Assembly: GCF_004136315.1 (NCBI RefSeq)
Contig: NZ_CP029562.1
Location: forward strand, 1,984,001-2,048,000
Reading direction: 5' to 3'
From: Mesorhizobium sp. Pch-S
GTDB taxonomy: Bacteria; Pseudomonadota; Alphaproteobacteria; Rhizobiales; Rhizobiaceae
Length of the DNA stretch: 64,000 bases
Shown piece after piece: positions 15,703-24,005 of this stretch (the stretch's first letter is position 1; each line of letters starts with the position of its first letter). The notes under the pieces were generated by a model. It worked only from the letters and a program-made list of their open reading frames with translations. It was not told the DNA's origin and made no database searches. The translations under genes were made by a program, and so were the position numbers.

Positions 15703-15781
15703 GTATTGCCCTGTTGTTTTTCGCGGCAGCGACGCCGCTGCGAACCCGCCAAGGGCTCGCTAGAGTAAGGTCGTACGCAAC

Positions 15782-15819
15782 AAAAAACCCCACGTCCCGC
15801 TTCCGCGAAAGTCGTGAGG
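15782..15819 (-). terminator. leader terminator T1 after amiR
   Basis: On the minus strand CCTCACG (15819-15813) pairs with CGTGGGG and is followed by TTTTTTG. The first bases of the 5' strand (CCT) are shared with the second ANTAR hexaloop hairpin (15817-15830), so the two structures exclude each other, as required for antitermination. Confidence 0.8.
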
Positions 15820-15858
15820 TTCCGTTACCTTTATTTCGCCGGCAGCGTCGTTGCTGCC
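15817..15858 (-). promoter_or_regulatory. two-hexaloop ANTAR antitermination element
   Basis: Minus-strand RNA: hairpin P1 GGCAGC-AACGAC-GCTGCC (15858-15841), a 10-base linker, then hairpin P2 AGGT-AACGGA-ACCT (15830-15817). Both loops are six bases with A at position 1 and G at position 4, the pattern recognised by ANTAR-domain proteins. P2 overlaps the 5' strand of terminator T1. The gene just upstream encodes an ANTAR protein (AmiR). The fit to the known mechanism is complete on paper. Confidence 0.85.
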
Positions 15859-15870
15859 GATACCCGAACG

Positions 15871-16539
15871 CTAGCCAAGAAGTTCGTAGGAGTCAATGAT
15901 GGCACTGGCCACCGCGCCGATCGTCACGCGCCGTTCCATCGCCTGGCGCCGGAGGTAGTTGTAGGCCTCTTCCTCGCTGACGTTCTTTAGCCGCATAAGC
16001 AACGACTTCGCCCGCTCGACGCTGCGCATGGTGCGCAGGCTCTCGTCCAGCTTTTCGATGCGTCCACGCAGCCGGCGCTCGTAGAGGAAATGCCCGCGCG
16101 CCAGCGCCAGGGTCGACTGCACCGAACGCGACGTCACCGGGTAGTGCAGCACGCCGTGCGCCGCACAATTGTGCAGCAGGTTGAGATCGAGCATGCCGGC
16201 GCCAGGATCGATGACCACCAGTGCTGAGGCAGGCTCTCCCGGGATCCAGGGCAGGCGTTGCGGCAGGTCTGGTGAAAGCACGCAGAAGACGACGTCGTAC
16301 TGCGCCGGTATCTGCGAGGGCATCGGCCATTCGTGATGTACGTCGCAGCGCAGGCGCTGCAGTTCGCGGATCAGCCGTTCGCCGTCGTCGTTGCGGTCGA
16401 CGATGACCGCAACCTTGAGATTCCAGAACGAACGCGACGATGACGGACCGGAGGGCGCGTCGCGGCCACCCGCGTCCTTCTTGGTGCCTGCGCCCTGCCG
16501 TTCGCGGGCAAATCTTGCGATGTCGATGGTTTCCTGCAC
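15871..16539 (-). CDS. amiR: AmiR-type ANTAR transcription antiterminator
   Basis: 222 aa from a GTG at 16539 with GGAGGA upstream. The N-terminal two thirds is a receiver-like domain without a convincing phospho-acceptor pattern, as in AmiR. The C-terminal ANTAR domain is clear (SVERAKSLLMRLKNVSEEEA then YNYLRRQAMERRVTIG, residues about 172-207). AmiR is held inactive by AmiC and released when AmiC binds an amide, then binds leader RNA and prevents termination. It directly follows amiC, and its RNA site lies 12 bases after its stop codon. Confidence 0.93.
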   Translation of the reverse strand: MQETIDIARFARERQGAGTKKDAGGRDAPSGPSSSRSFWNLKVAVIVDRNDDGERLIRELQRLRCDVHHEWPMPSQIPAQYDVVFCVLSPDLPQRLPWIPGEPASALVVIDPGAGMLDLNLLHNCAAHGVLHYPVTSRSVQSTLALARGHFLYERRLRGRIEKLDESLRTMRSVERAKSLLMRLKNVSEEEAYNYLRRQAMERRVTIGAVASAIIDSYELLG

Positions 16540-16562
16540 TGTCTGTTCCTCCCCGCCGCCGC

Positions 16563-17798
16563 CTATGCGAGCTCGAGATTCTTCTGGCCAAGACTGCGTC
16601 CGTACCCCAGCAGATAGGGGTCGGAGAGGACGCAGGATGGCGATTCATAAACAAGATCGAACTGGCCTTGCCGGTTGGCCCGGCCGATACGCGTCCACAG
16701 GTCGGCGTGACCCCAGATCGGATTGATGGCGACATCGCCCTGCGGCGCTTCGAACTCCGATCCCATCACTGAAGCACGCAGGATCTCGGTGTCCATCGAG
16801 TTGGTCTGTTCCAGCGTCTTGGCGAAGGCGTTGACCTGGAAATAGGAAGCTTCCAGGCACATGTTGGTCGGCTCGTCATCGCCGTAGCGTTTCTTGTAAT
16901 CGCGCACGAAAGACGAGTTGCGCTCGTTGCCGACGCCCTGGAAATAGGGTGCCGCGGTGATGTGGCCCTCGCCGACGTCAAAGCCCATAGCGCGGATCTC
17001 TGCTTCCGTGGTGGTCAGCGACGCGATCGGCATGACCTTGGGGTCGAGCCCGAGATCGGCATAGGCCTGGTAGAGATAGACTGTTCCATCGCCGACGACG
17101 GTGGAGAAGATGACATCGGGCTGGGCGCGCTTGACGTCGCGCATCACCGGCAGGAACTCCTCCCGCGAGGCGCCCATGCGCACATAGGATTCGCCGACGA
17201 CCGTGCCGCCGCTGTTGCGGATCAATTCGCGCATGATGCGGTTGGATTCGCGCGGATAGATGTAGTCGGCGCCGATGAAATAAAAGCGGGTGCCGTAGCG
17301 CTCCATCAGGATGCGGCAGAGCTCGACGCTGTTCTGGTTCGGCGTCGCACCGGTGTAGATGACATTGGGCGAGAACTCGAACCCCTCATAAAGCGTCGGA
17401 TACCACAGCAGCCCGTTCAGCCTTTCGACCACCGGCAGCACCGCCTTGCGGCTGGATGAGGTGTAGCAGCCGAAGATGGTCGAAACGCCGTCTTCGACCA
17501 TCAGCTTCTTGGCATAGCGGCCGAAGGCGCTCGCCTCGGAGCCGGGGTCGTAGACGACCGGCTCGAGCGGACGACCGTTGACGCCGCCGGCGGCGTTGAT
17601 TTCTTCGATCGCCGTCAGCGTGCCACGCAGCTGCGTCTCCTCGATCACGGCCATGAAGCCGGTTCGCGAGAAGAGGACGCCGACGCGCCACGGTTCGGAG
17701 GTATTGCTTGATCTCGTCAATATACGCTCCCACGATTCCCCAGTGCCGCTTGGTTTGTTTTTTGCCTGATGCACTCGCGATTTTCGCTTGTTGCGCAT
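16563..17798 (-). CDS. amiC: AmiC-type amide sensor / negative regulator
   Basis: 411 aa with a type-1 periplasmic-binding fold (WRVGVLFSRTGFMAVIEETQ, EEINAAGGVNGRPL, YWYPTLYEG-like WYPTLYEGFEFS, PDVIFSTVVGDG) but no signal peptide; the N-terminus is basic and polar. This is the hallmark of AmiC, a cytoplasmic ligand sensor that sequesters AmiR. The start at 17798 lacks a strong ribosome site; the first 35 residues are uncertain. It precedes amiR by 23 bases. Confidence 0.88.
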   Translation of the reverse strand: MRNKRKSRVHQAKNKPSGTGESWERILTRSSNTSEPWRVGVLFSRTGFMAVIEETQLRGTLTAIEEINAAGGVNGRPLEPVVYDPGSEASAFGRYAKKLMVEDGVSTIFGCYTSSSRKAVLPVVERLNGLLWYPTLYEGFEFSPNVIYTGATPNQNSVELCRILMERYGTRFYFIGADYIYPRESNRIMRELIRNSGGTVVGESYVRMGASREEFLPVMRDVKRAQPDVIFSTVVGDGTVYLYQAYADLGLDPKVMPIASLTTTEAEIRAMGFDVGEGHITAAPYFQGVGNERNSSFVRDYKKRYGDDEPTNMCLEASYFQVNAFAKTLEQTNSMDTEILRASVMGSEFEAPQGDVAINPIWGHADLWTRIGRANRQGQFDLVYESPSCVLSDPYLLGYGRSLGQKNLELA

Positions 17799-17865
17799 CA
17801 GGCTCTTGTTTCATTGGCATTCAGCTGCGGCCGGCCGCGCAGCTTGCGGCCGGCCGCTTCACGGG

Positions 17866-18882
17866 TCAACTGGCCATAAGTTCCTTCAGCTTGCCGTCGA
17901 GGAACTTGACGTCGTTCGGGCTGGTTCCCGGCCCGCCGGCAAAGTGCCCCCAGACCGACTCGAACGGCAGGAATTTGGCGTTCGGCATGTTGGCCACTTC
18001 GAATTCGCTGTCTTCCGGCGGGAAGTAGAGATCGGTACGGCCGGGCATGACGAAGGCCTTGGCCTTGATGGCCTTGAGCGCCTTCCTGAAATCGCCCTTG
18101 TAAAGCTCGTTGTCGCTGATGTCGCCGTTCTGCCAGGTCCACAGCATGGTCAAAAGGTTGTTGGCGTCCTTGGGCAGGAAAAAGCCCTCCCAGAAGGAGA
18201 CCAGGAAATCCTCCAGCGAGGAATGGCCGAGCGCCTTGAGGTCGAGTTCCTGACGATAGAACGCCTGCGAGAAGCCCCAGCCGGCATAGACGCGGGCCAT
18301 GGCGCGCAGACCCTTCTCCGGCTTGTTGTCGTACCAGCCATTGTTCCAGGCGGAGTCGGCGGTGAGTGCTGCCTTGACGCCTTCCAGGAACACGAAATTA
18401 TGGCGCGAGCATTTGGCGGAGCCGCAGAACGGCGCGATGCGCTCGACCATGTCGGGATACATCGCCCCCCAGTGGAAGGTCTGCAAGGCGCCCATCGACC
18501 AGCCGACCACCAGCTTCAGTTTCTTGACGCCGAACTTCTCGGTGACCAGCTGGTGCTGGGCACGAACGTTGTCATAGGCCGTCACCTGAGGAAAGCGCGA
18601 CTTGTTATAGGGTTCCGGCGTGTTGCTGGGCGACGACGACAGCCCGTTGCCGAACATGTTCGGGATGATGATGAAATACTTGGCCGGGTCGAGCGTCATG
18701 CCCTTGCCGATCAGCCATTCATTGTCGACGTGCTGGCCGGAGTACCAGGTCGGGAAGACGACGACGTTGTCCTTCTTGGCGTTCAGCTTGCCGAAGGTCT
18801 TGTAGGCAAGCTTGGCGTCGCGCAGCGTCGCCCCGCGTTGCAGGACAAAATCGCCCAGCGAGTAGATCTCATAGTCAGGCAT
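17866..18882 (-). CDS. alpha/beta hydrolase, MetX (homoserine acetyltransferase)-like
   Basis: 338 aa from the ATG at 18882. Nucleophile elbow GWSMG at residues 127-131 (Ser129), preceded by PNMFGNGLSSSPSN, with a late Asp (GRTDLYFPPEDSEF) and His (FESVWGHFAGGPGT) to complete a triad. The overall plan matches the MetX/homoserine O-acetyltransferase superfamily, but the position inside an amide operon argues for a hydrolase or acyltransferase acting on an amide, nitrile or ester rather than methionine synthesis. The substrate is unknown. Confidence 0.85.
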   Translation of the reverse strand: MPDYEIYSLGDFVLQRGATLRDAKLAYKTFGKLNAKKDNVVVFPTWYSGQHVDNEWLIGKGMTLDPAKYFIIIPNMFGNGLSSSPSNTPEPYNKSRFPQVTAYDNVRAQHQLVTEKFGVKKLKLVVGWSMGALQTFHWGAMYPDMVERIAPFCGSAKCSRHNFVFLEGVKAALTADSAWNNGWYDNKPEKGLRAMARVYAGWGFSQAFYRQELDLKALGHSSLEDFLVSFWEGFFLPKDANNLLTMLWTWQNGDISDNELYKGDFRKALKAIKAKAFVMPGRTDLYFPPEDSEFEVANMPNAKFLPFESVWGHFAGGPGTSPNDVKFLDGKLKELMAS

Positions 18883-18947
18883 CAGGCAGTTTCCTTTACT
18901 TGCGAACAGAAGGCGGGCGAGGCCTGTTCGTCGGCCCCGCCCGAAAA

Positions 18948-20261
18948 TCATGCGGTTGCCCGCTCCGGCGACGCGCGCAGCGAGAGCGCCGCATAGGCGA
19001 TGCCGCCGGCGAGCGCCGCGCTGATGGCGGTCGAGAAATGCGGCAGGTAGAATTCGACGATGACGGCCACCGCCGAGCCGATGATCCAGGCAATGAAGGC
19101 GGTCGGGCGCCAATCACGATCGATCTCGGCATTCTTGCGGGCCAGATACTGGTCGACCAGGATGATCGCGCCGATCGGCGGAACCAGGATGCCGAGCAGC
19201 GACAGCCACTGGATGAAGAAGGCCCAGACATTGCCGGCCGCGACCACAATGCCGATGGCGCCGAGGATGACGGCCATCACGCGCATGCGGGTGTGGAAGA
19301 TGCGCGACCAGCCGGTGGCGGCATTGTAGAGGCAGTGTGCGCAGACCGAGCCAAGGTTGAGGTAGAGGAAGACGAAGGCGAGCGCGCTGAGGAAGGCCAC
19401 CTGCTTGCCGTTGATGTAGCCGAACATGTTGTCGGCGCCGAACGGATTGGCATTCGGAACGGCAAGGGCCGCCGTCATGATGCCGCCGACCAGCATGGCG
19501 ATCAGGTTGGCGAACGGGAAGGCGCTGAAGGTCGCGATCAGCGAGGCCCTGCCGTCCTTGGCCCAGCGGTTGAAGTCGGCGCTCACCGTGCCGGCATCGA
19601 TGAACAGCGCGATGACGACGGTGAGCCCGACGCCCATCGACATGGTGGCCGCGCCATTGTTGCCGGGATAGGCGAGGATCGCCTGCCAGCTGGTGGCGGA
19701 AGCGGCATCGAAGACCACCCAGCCGCCGAGGATGACGAAGAGCGGCACCGAAACCAGGCCGACCAGATGCAGCCCGTGCACACCGACGAAGGTGATGCCG
19801 ATGTAGAGCAGGCCGGCGATGATGGTCATGGCCACATAGTTGAGGTCATAGGCCGAACTGATCAGCGCGCCGGTGATGCCGGTCTGCACGGCATACCAGC
19901 CGAGCAGCAGCGTCGACAGCAGGCCGGAGGCGAAGACATAACCCTTGCGGCCGAACACGATCGAGGCCAGCAGCGCGAAGTTCATGCCGCGGTTGGTGCC
20001 AAGAAGCCCGAGCGCGCCGACATAGGCGAACATGATGAGGTTGCCGATCACCATCGCCCACAATGCGCTGGTGAAGCCCATGCCGAGCACGAGTATCGAG
20101 CCGGTCATGGCGCCGGTGATGATCATCGGAAAGCCGATCCAGACCGTCGTCACCGAAAAGGTCGAGCGCCGCGCCGCCATCGGCACGGGCTGATGTTCGT
20201 ATTCTTCACCCAATATGTGATCGACGCTGTCGAGCGTCTCGATCTCCGTCTTGTTGTTCAT
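18948..20261 (-). CDS. NCS1-family (cytosine/purine permease-like) transporter
   Basis: 437 aa from the ATG at 20261 (GGGAGGGT upstream), about 12 transmembrane segments. Family blocks: VTTVWIGFPMIITGAMTGSI near residue 40, NRGMNFALLASIVFGRKGY, FIDAGTVSADFNRWAKDG. NCS1 proteins import nucleobases, hydantoins, allantoin or similar amide-ring compounds with H+ or Na+. It is the first gene of the amide operon and is preceded by a good promoter and a terminator-containing leader. Confidence 0.88.
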   Translation of the reverse strand: MNNKTEIETLDSVDHILGEEYEHQPVPMAARRSTFSVTTVWIGFPMIITGAMTGSILVLGMGFTSALWAMVIGNLIMFAYVGALGLLGTNRGMNFALLASIVFGRKGYVFASGLLSTLLLGWYAVQTGITGALISSAYDLNYVAMTIIAGLLYIGITFVGVHGLHLVGLVSVPLFVILGGWVVFDAASATSWQAILAYPGNNGAATMSMGVGLTVVIALFIDAGTVSADFNRWAKDGRASLIATFSAFPFANLIAMLVGGIMTAALAVPNANPFGADNMFGYINGKQVAFLSALAFVFLYLNLGSVCAHCLYNAATGWSRIFHTRMRVMAVILGAIGIVVAAGNVWAFFIQWLSLLGILVPPIGAIILVDQYLARKNAEIDRDWRPTAFIAWIIGSAVAVIVEFYLPHFSTAISAALAGGIAYAALSLRASPERATA

Positions 20262-20464
20262 GCCACCCTCCCAGGGGTCAATCGCGTTGCGTGTGCGGCA
20301 GTCGTCGCGATTGGACATCCTTGTCCTCACCCGCTTTCCCCGGTGGAAGCGCATTCAGGCCATGGTCAGAAAGGCGCGCGGCGTGAACCACTGACGGTTC
20401 GCCGGCGCAAGCCCCTTGTCATAGCCGTCCGGCGCCGGTTCCCCATCGGCATCTCGGTCGGTAT

Positions 20465-20519
20465 CGCCAAAACGACAAAGGCCTCCCGATGGCTTCGTTT
20501 CCGAAGTCAAAGGGAGGCC
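20465..20519 (-). terminator. leader terminator before the NCS1 permease
   Basis: On the minus strand GGCCTCCC (20519-20512) pairs with GGGAGGCC (20487-20480) around an inner CTTCG-GAAA-CGAAG hairpin and is followed by TTTGTCGTTTT. It lies about 200 bases before the permease start and after the promoter, so it is an attenuator-type leader element. Confidence 0.65.
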
Positions 20520-20557
20520 TTCTTGCCTTGATCTGATTGGGTGGCCCCGTTGCCACC
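20516..20557 (-). promoter_or_regulatory. candidate ANTAR-type hexaloop leader before the permease
   Basis: Minus-strand RNA forms GGTGGC-AACGGG-GCCACC (20557-20540), a 6-bp stem with a hexaloop that has A1 and G4 as in ANTAR sites. The second hairpin is weak: GGC-AAGAAG-GCC (20527-20516), whose 3' strand overlaps the terminator stem but whose loop has A, not G, at position 4. The arrangement mirrors the leader after amiR, so AmiR may also control its own operon. Confidence 0.5.
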
Positions 20558-20580
20558 TGCCTGCTTAACAGGCGAACGAA

Positions 20581-20609
20581 ACGTTAGACGGGCATCGAAA
20601 CCCTGTCAA
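20581..20609 (-). promoter_or_regulatory. sigma-70-type promoter of the amide operon
   Basis: On the minus strand TTGACA (20609-20604), a 17-base spacer and TAACGT (20586-20581). The transcript would start near 20574 and run through the hexaloop/terminator leader into the permease gene. Confidence 0.65.
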
Positions 20610-20676
20610 TACGGCGTTTCGGAGTTCAAAATGAAGGCCGCCGGCAAGCACCGAAGCGCTTCGTGCCTTGACGGGC

Positions 20677-21468
20677 CTACAGCTGCAGCCGCTTGCGCGC
20701 CTGCGCCACCGCCTTGTCGAGAGGCCCGAGACTCGGCTTCAGGAGATCGGAAACCTGCGCGGTGATCTCCGTGCCGGCGCGGACCGGCGTGCCCGCGTCG
20801 AAGGGAGGCTCCGGCGCATATTCCAGGATCAGCTGGATTGATTTCGCCCATTCCTCATCGCGGACGAGCGAGGCGACGACGAGGCCGAAATCGAGCCCGG
20901 CGGTGACGCCGCCGGCTGTGATACGGTTGCGGTCACGCACCACGCGCCCGTCTTCGAGAATGGCGCCGAGATGCGGCAGCACATGCCGGGACTGCCAGTG
21001 GCCGGTGGCGCGGTAGCCCTCGAGAAGCCCGGCCGCGCCGAGCAGCAGCGAGCCGGTGCAGGCGCTGGTGACGAAGTGTGCCGAAGCACCGGTCTTTTCG
21101 ACGAAGGCGATCACCTCCGGGTCCTGCATGCAGGCGACGGTGCCCCTGATGCCGCCCGGAATGTAGAGAACGTCGGGCGCGGGATGGGCCTCGGCAAGGG
21201 TCGCGGTCGGGCGGACGTCGACGCCGACATCGGTCGACACAGGGTTGCGATCCTTCCACACCAGCTGCACGTCGCCCATGGTGAGCTTGAAGGCGGTCAG
21301 CGCCGGCACGAGATCGAGCAGCACCATGTCGGGATGCACCAGCATGACGAATGTCGGCTTCGGCGCTTTCGGGTCGAATTTGATCGCGGCCGCGGCTTCC
21401 TGCACCCGCAGGGCCGGTGCCGTGAGCGCAGCCAGCGCCAGCATCTGCAACACGTCACGTCTCTGCAT
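20677..21468 (-). CDS. Tat-exported DJ-1/PfpI-family protein
   Basis: 263 aa from the ATG at 21468 (AGAAGGACG upstream). The N-terminus MQRRDVLQMLALAALTAPAL looks like a twin-arginine signal. The rest is a DJ-1/PfpI fold with nucleophile Cys137 in SACTGSLLLGAAG and an earlier Asp (VLLDLVPALTAFK), resembling isonitrile hydratase and GlxA-like amidotransferase domains. A periplasmic member is unusual. It is divergent from a GlxA-type regulator with the same domain, which suggests a sensor/enzyme pair. Substrate unknown. Confidence 0.83.
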   Translation of the reverse strand: MQRRDVLQMLALAALTAPALRVQEAAAAIKFDPKAPKPTFVMLVHPDMVLLDLVPALTAFKLTMGDVQLVWKDRNPVSTDVGVDVRPTATLAEAHPAPDVLYIPGGIRGTVACMQDPEVIAFVEKTGASAHFVTSACTGSLLLGAAGLLEGYRATGHWQSRHVLPHLGAILEDGRVVRDRNRITAGGVTAGLDFGLVVASLVRDEEWAKSIQLILEYAPEPPFDAGTPVRAGTEITAQVSDLLKPSLGPLDKAVAQARKRLQL

Positions 21469-21640
21469 GCCCGTCGTCCTTCTTTGGTCCTCGCGAGGCG
21501 CTTCGCGTCTGCGTCGCGCCATTGTGCTCATCACCTCTCCCTCGCCGGGCGAGGAAGAGGTGATTGCCCAGCAAGCCGGAATTGGGGGCCCGGTTGCCGG
21601 CGGTATTTGTTGGAGACGTGTCTAGACGATCATGCTATTT

Positions 21641-21672
21641 GGCAGGATGACAATGAAGCTTCATTTCCTGCC
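21641..21672. promoter_or_regulatory. operator-like palindrome between DJ-1 and glxA-type genes
   Basis: GGCAGGA and AATGAAG on the left are mirrored by CTTCATT and TCCTGCC on the right, around the centre ATGAAGCTTCAT, with a 4-base insert (TGAC) in the left arm. It ends four bases before the regulator's ATG and could be its autoregulatory site. Confidence 0.45.
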
Positions 21673-21675
21673 ATA

Positions 21676-22635
21676 ATGCCAAAAACCATCCTGTTCCTCG
21701 CTTTCGACGGCGTGACCGATCTCGATCTCATCGGTCCGATCCAGGTGTTTTCGACCGCATCGAGCGCGACCGAACAAAGCGGCGGCCAGCCGATCTACAC
21801 GATCGTGGTGGCATCGATCGCCGGCGGCATGGTGCGTACGCGCTCGGGCCTGACGATCGGCACGCAAACGCTTGCCGAGGTCGACATGCACACGGTCGAC
21901 ACCATCGTCGTGCCGGGCGGCCGTTCCAGCCTGGAGGACGATGCGGAGCCGCCGCTTGTCGACTGGCTGGCGCAGAATGCCGGCCGGGCGCGGCGCATCT
22001 GTTCGGTCTGCGTCGGCGCCTTCCTGCTGGGTGCCGCCGGACTGCTGGACGAGCGCAAGGCAACCACGCACTGGCGCGCCACGGACATGCTGAAGGCGCG
22101 TTACCCTTCCACCACCGTCGTGCCGGATCTGATCTACCAGCAGGACGGGCCGGTTTGGACCTCGGCCGGGGTCAGCGCCGGCATCGACCTCGCCTTGCAT
22201 CTGGTCGAGCAGGATCATGGCCGCGGCCTCGCCATGATGGTGGCAAAGGCACTGGTGGTGTTCCTGCGCCGGCCGGGCGGCCAGAAGCAGTTCAGTTCCA
22301 CGCTAGCCTTGCAGGGCAGCGAGGCCTTCTCGCAGCTGATCGCCTGGGCTGCGGACAATCTCGCCGAAGACCTGTCGGTCGACGCGCTGGCGGAGCGCGC
22401 CGCGATGAGCCCGCGCAGCTTCGCCCGCAAGTTCCATGCCGCAGTCGGCCAGACGCCGGCCGCCGCCATGGAGGCGCTGCGGCTCGAAGCCGCCAAACGC
22501 ATGCTGGAAGACGGTGGCCAGCCGATGAAAAGCATCGCCGCAAGCAGCGGCTTCGGCGACCTGCAGGGACTGCGCCGCGCTTTCATACGCACGCTCGGCA
22601 TCACGCCGAGCGAATACCGGGAGCGCTTTGGCTAG
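21676..22635 (+). CDS. GlxA-family transcriptional regulator (DJ-1 domain plus AraC HTH)
   Basis: 319 aa from the ATG at 21676. Residues 1-190 are a DJ-1/PfpI-like sensor domain (FDGVTDLDLIGPIQVF, SVCVGAFLLGAAGLLD with the conserved Cys), and residues about 220-319 are an AraC-type double HTH (LSVDALAERAAMSPRSFARK then MKSIAASSGFGDLQGLRRAF). GlxA-type regulators respond to amines or quaternary ammonium compounds in several rhizobia. The longer frame that extends to 20971 is antisense to the DJ-1 gene and is not used. No obvious ribosome site is present. Confidence 0.9.
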   Translation: MPKTILFLAFDGVTDLDLIGPIQVFSTASSATEQSGGQPIYTIVVASIAGGMVRTRSGLTIGTQTLAEVDMHTVDTIVVPGGRSSLEDDAEPPLVDWLAQNAGRARRICSVCVGAFLLGAAGLLDERKATTHWRATDMLKARYPSTTVVPDLIYQQDGPVWTSAGVSAGIDLALHLVEQDHGRGLAMMVAKALVVFLRRPGGQKQFSSTLALQGSEAFSQLIAWAADNLAEDLSVDALAERAAMSPRSFARKFHAAVGQTPAAAMEALRLEAAKRMLEDGGQPMKSIAASSGFGDLQGLRRAFIRTLGITPSEYRERFG

Positions 22636-22679
22636 GACACCGTTTCCTTCTCCCACAAGGGGAGAAGGGGATAACCCTC

Positions 22680-23873
22680 TTAAGAAACCACCAGCTTGAG
22701 GTGGCTTTGCCCCGGCGGCCTGCGGTTCTTCATGCCGGAAATGGCATAGCCGTTGCGACCGGCTTCCTTGGCGCGATAGAGCGCCTCGTCCGCCCTGGCG
22801 GTGAGGTCGACAGCGGCGACATAGATGTCCGGCGTCCACTCCGCGATGCCGACGCTGATGGTGAAGCGTTCCTCGTCTTCCGCCTTGCCGCTGCCTTCGC
22901 GCACGGTGGCGACGAGAACGGAAGCGACCTTTTCCGCCTGGCGCGCGGTCGTTTCCGGCAACAAGATCGCGAACTCGTCGCCGCCAAGCCGGAAAACGGT
23001 ATCGCTGCCGCGTATCATCGCCCTGGCGATCTCGGCGAACTGGCGCAGGATGCGGTCGCCGAAGGCATGGCCCTGGGTGTCGTTGAAGCGCTTGAAATGG
23101 TCGATGTCGATCAGCATCAGCGAGAAGTGGCGGCCGGTGCGGCGCGTGCGTTTGTCCTCGGCTTCCAGCAAGGCCAGGAAATGGCGGCGATTGGGAACGC
23201 CGGTGAGATCATCGGTCTGGGCAAGTTCGGCAAGCTCCTCGCGCAGCCGCCCGATCGACATGACGGTGAAGCCGAAATTCCACACCACGCCCGAGAAGAT
23301 CACGCACAGCAGCGCGTAGGATTCCACCGTGGTGTAGAAGTCCTGGTCGACATGACCCAGCATCAGCCCGACGTTCAGGGCACTTTCGATGAGATGACCC
23401 AGGATGCCGACGATCATGGCGGTGGCAGCGATCATCGCGCCGAGATCCTTGCGATGCCAGCGCAGCAGGTACCAGGCGGCAAGCACCAGAGGCACCGACT
23501 GGCCGCCGGCATAGACGAGATTGCGGCCCTGCAGACTGCCGAACAGCAGCAGCAACAGGAGCAGGCTGGCGGCAGTGATGGCCACGCTTGCCTTCAGCCC
23601 GCCGGACTGGCCGTAGAAGACGCGCACGCCGACCCAGAACATGCAGAAGCCGAAGATGACGAAGCCGTTGCCGACCACGGCCGGCACATAGCTGCCCTCA
23701 TTGCCCTGCAGCGCCAGCACGCAGCCGCCGATGGTGGACAGCACACAGCCGGCCAGCCACACGCGCGCCGCCGCGAAATTGCGGTAGCGATAGGCGATCG
23801 CGCCCCAGATGACGGCCACCGTCAGCGAGTTGAGCAGGATGACGATGTAAAGCGTCAGGAAGTCGAGTTTCAT
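22680..23873 (-). CDS. membrane GGDEF-domain diguanylate cyclase
   Basis: 397 aa from the ATG at 23873. The first 190 residues contain about six hydrophobic segments (an unclassified membrane sensor). The C-terminal GGDEF domain is intact: DDLTGVPNRRHF, DIDHFKRFNDTQGHAFGD, active site RLGGDEFAILL. It should make cyclic di-GMP from two GTP at the inner membrane. No EAL domain. It is convergent with the glxA-type gene. Confidence 0.92.
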   Translation of the reverse strand: MKLDFLTLYIVILLNSLTVAVIWGAIAYRYRNFAAARVWLAGCVLSTIGGCVLALQGNEGSYVPAVVGNGFVIFGFCMFWVGVRVFYGQSGGLKASVAITAASLLLLLLLFGSLQGRNLVYAGGQSVPLVLAAWYLLRWHRKDLGAMIAATAMIVGILGHLIESALNVGLMLGHVDQDFYTTVESYALLCVIFSGVVWNFGFTVMSIGRLREELAELAQTDDLTGVPNRRHFLALLEAEDKRTRRTGRHFSLMLIDIDHFKRFNDTQGHAFGDRILRQFAEIARAMIRGSDTVFRLGGDEFAILLPETTARQAEKVASVLVATVREGSGKAEDEERFTISVGIAEWTPDIYVAAVDLTARADEALYRAKEAGRNGYAISGMKNRRPPGQSHLKLVVS

Positions 23874-24005
23874 CACAATGTCCCGGGCGAAGCCCCCTCC
23901 TACGGGTTCGCCACTTGCCCAGACGTTAAAATAAAAGGCGCGTTTTGCGTCAACTGTTAGAAAAGCCGGCGGCGATGCCAGGATGACGATCCGCAGCGAA
24001 AATAT

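Noticed and set aside
18900..20531. 543-aa plus-strand frame
   Set aside because: Antisense of the NCS1 permease; highly charged repetitive composition typical of a shadow frame.
20465..20640. Guanidine (ykkC) or purine riboswitch before the permease
   Set aside because: None of the conserved ykkC or purine-aptamer core strings could be found; the hexaloop hairpin and terminator fit an ANTAR-type leader better.
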